In this document: one piece after another, positions 1-64,000 of the stretch
Layout: every line of letters starts with the position of its first letter
Position numbering within the stretch: position 1 is the first letter of the stretch
From: Mastigias papua
Lineage: Eukaryota > Cnidaria > Scyphozoa > Rhizostomeae > Mastigiidae
Assembly (NCBI GenBank): GCA_964019165.1
Contig: OZ025281.1
Coordinates: 3,118,240-3,182,239, forward strand
DNA: 64,000 nucleotides
Reading direction: 5' to 3'
Translations under genes and position numbers: made by a program
Notes under the pieces: generated by a model
What the model was told of the DNA's origin: nothing
The model's input: the letters and a program-made list of their open reading frames with translations, nothing else
The model's database searches: none

Positions 1-88
1 GACTTTGCAGTACATTGTAAGCATCAGTGTTTGTTAATTGTTTCTTATATTTATGTCTGAATGATTATTGTGTACTTTCTTTTTCAGA

Positions 89-205
89 ATGATAACTGAC
101 AACCAGCTTGCAGTCTTTGCCAATGCTCTTGGTGTTAGCTTATTTCTCCTTTGTGTGCTGTACCACTATGTAGCTGTGAATGGCCCAAAGAAGAAAGAGG
201 AATAG
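89..205 (+). CDS. OST4: OST4, oligosaccharyltransferase small subunit (38 aa)
   Basis: OST4 is a single-pass ER membrane miniprotein of the oligosaccharyltransferase complex, which transfers the N-glycan to nascent proteins; it stabilises the assembly of the catalytic STT3 subunit. The frame opens [15 protein letters not shown], continues with a hydrophobic helix (about residues 7-30, containing the [12 protein letters not shown] stretch) and ends in a Lys/Glu-rich tail, PKKKEE, then TAG. Length and sequence agree closely with animal OST4 (about 37 residues), with conservation over the whole length. A pyrimidine tract and CAG acceptor (80-87) sit directly before the ATG, so an intron splits the 5' UTR and the first exon lies outside the window. 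The gene is too short for usual ORF cut-offs. I see no alternative identity. Confidence 0.95.
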   Translation: MITDNQLAVFANALGVSLFLLCVLYHYVAVNGPKKKEE

Positions 206-530
206 ATTTAAGGCAAACTTTTTTGTTTCGAGGTACTAGAACTCATATTTTGTTTTAGTTAATCTTTAGCTAGGCTTACAACATAGTATTAAATTATTTA
301 GGATGTGCAGTTTTAATTTGAGAAGTAGACAATGCTTGATGTTTCATTTCAGGATTTCCGGGTTGCAGTACCGCAGCAAGTGTCAATTTTCAATGGACAA
401 TGATGTGGATGTAATAAAGAAGACGAGATAGTGACTCTGATGGGTATCGTAGAGTCAAAATTAAGATTTATGTCAAAGTTTCTAATAGTGAAATTGTGTT
501 GAATAAAGATGGAGTTGTTTCATTTTGATT
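206..530 (+). other. OST4 3' untranslated region
   Basis: After the stop there is a possible donor (AG|GTACTA near 231) and a good acceptor (TTTCATTTCAG ending at 352), so the 3' UTR may continue in an exon starting at 353. AATAAA occurs at 413-418 and 502-507; the second is followed by a T/G-rich stretch, as expected for a cleavage site. The splice inside the UTR is inferred. Confidence 0.5.
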
Positions 531-1760
531 TGAATTCTTCTCCTTTGTGAAACTTATTGGTAGAAAAGCCTTTCCTAAGCTTAATGATTCCCCACCTTGA
601 ATACTTAGATAGACTTGTTAGTTAGGCAATTTAGACATAGCACTAGATTGTATGAATGCTCTGAATGCAGTTGGTTCACTAGGGTCACCGATAAGAACAG
701 ACTTCTGTTTTTCTGCGTTGGCTACAGCATCACTTTTTATAGCTTTTAAAATATGAAGACATAGAACATGTTCTTTTATGGTACCTTATTCTTGAAAAAT
801 TGGTTGAATAATATGAGTTTATCAAATCCTATTTCAATACATCTTACACCATACAACTTCTTAAAAGTCATATATTTTATTACACAAGATTCTAAAGGTT
901 TAATATCCAATTTAGTACTTTCACAAAATGTTTGATGTTAAAGCACTTAATTTAATGCATTTAGTTATATTTCAATTAAGAAGAGCCAAGTTTCATTCAT
1001 AAATGCACCTTTTTGCACAAAGAGACAGATTTCTCTGTCTGCGTTGCAGTATAGAATAAGACTATTCCTCTTTATATTAACACTTTCAAACAAAATGGCA
1101 CAAACAATCCACCTAACATGAAGTTGCAAGTCTAATTTAATAAAAGTTCTGAAATTGTTGTATCATATACTCGTGAACAGCACAAAATTATTGTCAAAGC
1201 TGATCACATCCAAGCGGCCTATCAAGTGGCTGTATGAGTGCAAGGAAGAAAAGGTATTGAATTTTCACTGTGTCGTGCTTGATCGTAACCAGGTCTTGAT
1301 ACAGAAAACGATCTTTCTGGGGTGGCATTTTATACTGCACTGTAAAAAGTGGGAGGCGGTGTCCCCCAGCCCCCTGGTTTCGATGCCCCTGTGTAGGTGG
1401 TACTAAAACGAGTACTAAAGTACATATGCTATAAAAAGTGGAGGGAGCTACACAGGGCGGTGAAGCAACATTTTTGGTTGGGGGGCAGGATTAGACAGAT
1501 TAACATAAAAGGGTGCTAAACGGATACTAAATTACATTTGTCATAAAAAGTAGAGGGCTATACCCCTAGTCCCTGGCTCCGCCACCCTTGATATCCCTCT
1601 TTGAACAATTTTTTGGCATGCCCTCTCTGTAGATTAGACCCCTGCCTCTGAAACATCCCAAATGCTTCCCCAAGTTTTGTACTCAAGTGAACAATTCCCA
1701 AGGAGATCTGAGTCTTTGTCTGCACTACCATTTGACGAGCCAAGGAGACAATTGGCTCAA
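531..1760. other. Intergenic region, OST4 to laminin
   Basis: AT-rich sequence without a supported gene. At about 1345-1610 there are related short blocks, each pairing 'ATAAAAAGTRGAGGG' with a C-rich 'CCCCxAGxCCCTGG' run. They look like fragments of a dispersed repeat, but I cannot name the family. Open frames here are short and have no recognisable domain. Confidence 0.4.
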
Positions 1761-1920
1761 TTCAAAGAAACCTACACTTGCCGCGCAATTCAATCCACTT
1801 CCTGTTTCCGGTTGTGGTTAGCATGCTGAGAGCTTCACGCTTTGATCATTTGATTCAGTACGTGAGACAAAGAATCTACGAAGGACAGGTTTGTTAAACC
1901 TGGACAAATCGTCCTTCACG
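1761..1920 (+). promoter_or_regulatory. Probable 5' leader/promoter-proximal region of laminin gene
   Basis: This 160-bp stretch directly before the start codon has no splice acceptor close to the ATG, so exon 1 probably contains the 5' UTR and extends leftward into it. A CACTTCCTG and a TTCCGG (ETS-type cores) occur near 1797-1812. No TATA box is evident. The assignment is by position only. Confidence 0.25.
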
Positions 1921-54274
<52,354 letters not shown>

Positions 54275-55969
54275 AACCAATGACTGTCGACTGTTTGTTT
54301 TATTTTCATTTTCATTGGCCTATTGCTTTGGATTTATGTTTTTTCAGTATACCTTGGTTAGTTTCCGGGATCTAGCCTCCTCCTTAGGATTGAATTTCTC
54401 CTCGAGCTATTTTGGTTTGCGCCCATCCATCTTTTTTTATGGGTAAAGTAATAGTTCGCAGATTAAACTCACATCGCTAGTCCTAAAGAGTTTTTTGAGA
54501 AACGGTCCCCATTCCATTACATTGAATTTGACGATGATAGCCTCTTGCTACGAATCACGAGAGAGAAATGATTGGCTAGAATTTACTCCTTTGTGTTCTG
54601 TGTTGTAAAGCCCAACTGTTTATGATGCAAAGTAGTATGTTGCAGATCTGTTCGTTAATTCTTAATGCAAGTGCGCCTATAGTCATGCATCTTGGGTGCT
54701 AGTCATTGCCATATCAGACTTGGATGCGTTTTGTCTGGCATTTCGATGCAGCTGACTATGACATTTCCTCACGAACGCAAAGGATTATTTGCCATGAATT
54801 TGGTGCTTCCTTCGCATGGGGCTTTTAGCCACGAAGCAAACACCCAAAGTGTACTTAATTATCCAGTAATCTTTATTTTCGTTGCAATTGTCTTTTTCTA
54901 CCAAATTTTTATGTACTTGCTTTTTATGTATTCGTACTGTTTTTATGTTTTTTGCTTTATCTGTAAGGTGAAGCTAGACTTCACCATTCAGCAAACATTT
55001 CTGGATTTGTCGTAGAAGGCAGACCACGCTATTTGGTCTTGACTGTCATTTTATGAAGGAAAGTAGGCTTTATTGTTGATGATAACAATTTTGCTAGAAT
55101 ATAAATCTCCATCGGAATTTTGGTATCATTAGTAGGGAAAGTATTGTTTAAAGAGGGTGAAGATTAAAGATTGGCTCCTATATTTCCTCGGGGTATGTAA
55201 AAGAATCGATCCCTCTCATGTCACCAGATATATATTTGAGTGGATCTAGCCGGGTATTCATGTACTCTTAGGGAGACAGTTAGTTTTTGGATTGAGTCAC
55301 TTTGCCTCCATTTTTCTCTTTTGTCTGTGAGCGTGAACCCATAAGCCTATTGGTCTGTGTTAGCCAGGGCGTGAGGGTATATTAGTTAATAGGCATTATA
55401 TGAATGTCACTTTTAATGTTATCACACCCTCGATACTTCGTCACTTTGGGAAAATTACGTCATTTCTTGCCACAGCTAAATTGGACCGTTCAAGCTGTCG
55501 TCTGCGTTCTATTCAAATTGTGACCATTTTTCGTAAGAACAGATTGCTTGTAGGCCCATATCGAAATGCCAAACGAAAAAGCGTGTTTTCTCCACAACTC
55601 ACGTAACCTGTTGAAGGCTTCGGATATGATCCATCAGCGACGTGCTCTGGAACAGCTACAGCAACGAATCCTGTTAGCATTTTTCTCGTAATATTTTCTC
55701 GTCTCGAAGTCTTAAGTTTTGCTTATTATGTTAGGCTTAGCTGTCTCGCCTCTAGCGAAAAGTGGTCATGTTTTGAACATGTTTTACTGGATGTGTCGTT
55801 TAAGCAATTGATTTTAGCATTATTTTTATAAATTTCAACTAGAATTCTTAACATTGATACAAGTACTAGCTTGAACTTCTAACGGAAAAGTTGATCTACC
55901 AATCATATTGAGTGACCTTTTTTCTTTCCCTTTTTCTTTACCACCCAAATTCGTCGGCAAACAAAACGG
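54275..55969 (+). other. Laminin 3' UTR and intergenic stretch
   Basis: No AATAAA is obvious in the first kilobase after the stop. ATTAAA at 54472-54477 is the nearest poly(A)-like signal. No gene, RNA or repeat was recognised further on; the frames present are short and featureless. Confidence 0.4.
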
Positions 55970-55971
55970 TA

Positions 55972-56325
55972 CAGTAAATCCCCGCATATAAGAACCTTCA
56001 AAAATAAGAACCAACAGCCTGTTTTTCCTGATTTATGCACCTGTTAAATAAGAACCTTTTCCAGCCTGATAAAATAACAGGTTCTTATTGCAAAATAACA
56101 AAGTTCATTTTTTATATTGAGACTGGAAGACTGGAATTAGAAATGAGAAAGTTTCCCAAGTTCAATTGAAATGGTTGAATTTTTGTTGGTGCCTTCCACA
56201 AGGTTTAAAATGAACCTCCATATAAGAACCTTTATACCCTGATTGTCATCTAAGCACCATTTAAATAAGAACCGAATTCAGCCTGAACCTCAAAAATGTA
56301 GGTTCTTATATGCGGGGATTTACTG
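55972..56325. mobile_element. Pogo/Tigger-like MITE with TA target duplication
   Basis: Perfect inverted ends CAGTAAATCCCCGCATATAAG and CTTATATGCGGGGATTTACTG, flanked on both sides by TA (55970-55971, 56326-56327). The interior repeats the unit AATAAGAACC/GGTTCTTAT several times in both orientations. CAGT-starting termini with TA duplication are typical of pogo/Tigger-type Tc1-mariner elements. It lies about 475 bp upstream of the transporter start codon. No transposase frame. Confidence 0.8.
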
Positions 56326-56327
56326 TA

Positions 56328-56799
56328 TTGCACTGCGCAGCTCTCATAGAAGGATGCTTGTGTGCATACATTTTTATCAGGAATGGGAGGAGCAGAAATA
56401 TGCAACAGAGGAACAAGGGAGTAAAACCCCGAGCCAAACAGGTTGCTCTAATGTTGTTGTTGTTGTGTGATGTTGAGCAACTAAACGAGGCTGCAACATG
56501 GCAGGTCTTTCGGTGTCTGACACTACAATGTAAATTCGGCGAACTTGATGCTCTTTAGATTTACCAAGGAAGATACAAGGCTTGCTATTCCTTAGGATTA
56601 GAATTGAGTTGAAGTCCATTATGGTGAAATAGCGTTTGGAGCTTAGACAGTTGGCCTATATGCAATGAGCTTCCCCTTGACGTCTGAAAGTACGATAGAG
56701 CTAAGCTGCTTATCTTGACAAGTAGCGGCTGCAGAAGTTCTTCCAGTTTAGCAGGCTGTTTTATGGAGTTGGTAGAATGAGCATAGCAAGATTTCGATT
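56328..56799 (+). promoter_or_regulatory. 5' flank of the PAPS transporter gene
   Basis: Between the pogo-like MITE and the start codon. It should contain the promoter and 5' UTR because no acceptor is needed before the ATG. No TATA box or other specific motif was identified. A (GTT)n stretch lies at 56453-56466. Confidence 0.3.
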
Positions 56800-63460
<6,661 letters not shown>

Positions 63461-64000
63461 GTGACTTGAAACTTTCATGGCAATATTTCACTATCCGCTC
63501 CTTTCCAGAGTATTTGCAAATAGCTCCTAGTTGATTGTAAAAGCAGTTGTCAACCATTCTGTAGGGAAACCGTTGCAAACTTTGTTGGGTTTTTTCAAAG
63601 GTGCTTGGTAACAAGCGAGCGTATACTTATTCAACTGGGTTTGGTTTAACTTTCATGTCTCTTATTAGTCCGTACCTTTTCTTGGTATGCAAAATGCAGT
63701 CTATTTTATGACGTAAACATAGGACAATTTTTTTATGGGAAAATTGCCTTCAACTCAACATTCTGGTTCATTATGTGGTATCAGATTGCATAGGTCGCAC
63801 GTTCTTAGTATCGAAACCAAATGCTCTGGTCATTCCCTGGTCATTCCCTGGTCATTCCCTGGTCATTGTTGTTTCAATATAGTTATTTGTTTTAGTTACC
63901 CCCTTAGTAACATCTGTTGTTATATTCTATAGTTTTTGAGCTGACTGAGTTATAGATAGTTTATTTCCATTTGACATTTTCTTACATAGGACAATTTATC
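63461..64000 (+). other. Transporter intron 7, running off the window
   Basis: The expected next exon (the NP-R-YGYAF region of SLC35B3) is not found before the window ends. The only structure is four direct copies of a GGTCATTCCCT 12-mer at about 63827-63868. Confidence 0.5.

Overview
This window is animal nuclear DNA. It has GT-AG introns, AT-rich non-coding sequence crowded with simple repeats, and protein families found only in eukaryotes. Three genes lie head-to-tail on the + strand: the last coding exon of OST4 (oligosaccharyltransferase subunit, 89-205), one complete laminin alpha-chain gene (1921-54274), and the first seven coding exons of an SLC35B3-type PAPS transporter (56800-63460, running off the right edge). 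The laminin belongs to the LAMA5/LAMA3 (arthropod alpha3,5) class. Intron density, LINE 3' tails, long (TA)n arrays and hammerhead-like repeats fit an invertebrate, perhaps a cnidarian, but the species cannot be fixed from the sequence.

Laminin gene. I assembled 53 coding exons by hand. Every junction is GT-AG, every phase matches, and the lengths sum to 11,886 nt (3,961 codons plus stop). The order is: signal peptide, LN domain, eleven LE repeats, a long L4-like region, LE repeats, an L4 (IV-A) domain, LE repeats, a Thr-rich segment with an Arg4 site, the coiled coil, LG1-LG3, a roughly 31-unit TTTQPP mucin-like linker, and LG4-LG5. Two possible furin-type sites (Arg4 ahead of the coiled coil, RRKR inside LG1) and the two Thr-rich inserts are its unusual features.

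Introns. These carry most of the other content: (TA)n, (TG)n, (CA)n, (CACT)n, (ATTC)n and (GTAT)n arrays; a perfect 157-bp-arm palindrome (17791-18111); four copies of one foldback MITE; two clear copies of a tRNA-derived SINE; three elements with hammerhead-like CTGANGA...GAAA cores; a 5'-truncated LINE with an open reverse-transcriptase frame in intron 29; and two further LINE 3' fragments on the minus strand. Intron 49 contains a tandem duplication in which each copy has an in-frame mini-exon ending in a stop that overlaps AATAAA, possibly an alternative terminal exon.

Right part. From 54275 to 56799 there is the laminin 3' flank, a pogo-like MITE with TA target duplications (55972-56325) and the 5' flank of the transporter. 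OST4 acts in N-glycosylation in the ER, the PAPS transporter supplies sulfate donor in the Golgi, and laminin is a secreted glycoprotein. The link is thematic only; no operon is implied. I did not find a clearly new system. The strongest candidates for a second look are the hammerhead/tRNA-like composite, the alternative laminin end, and the inserted protease-site/mucin segments.
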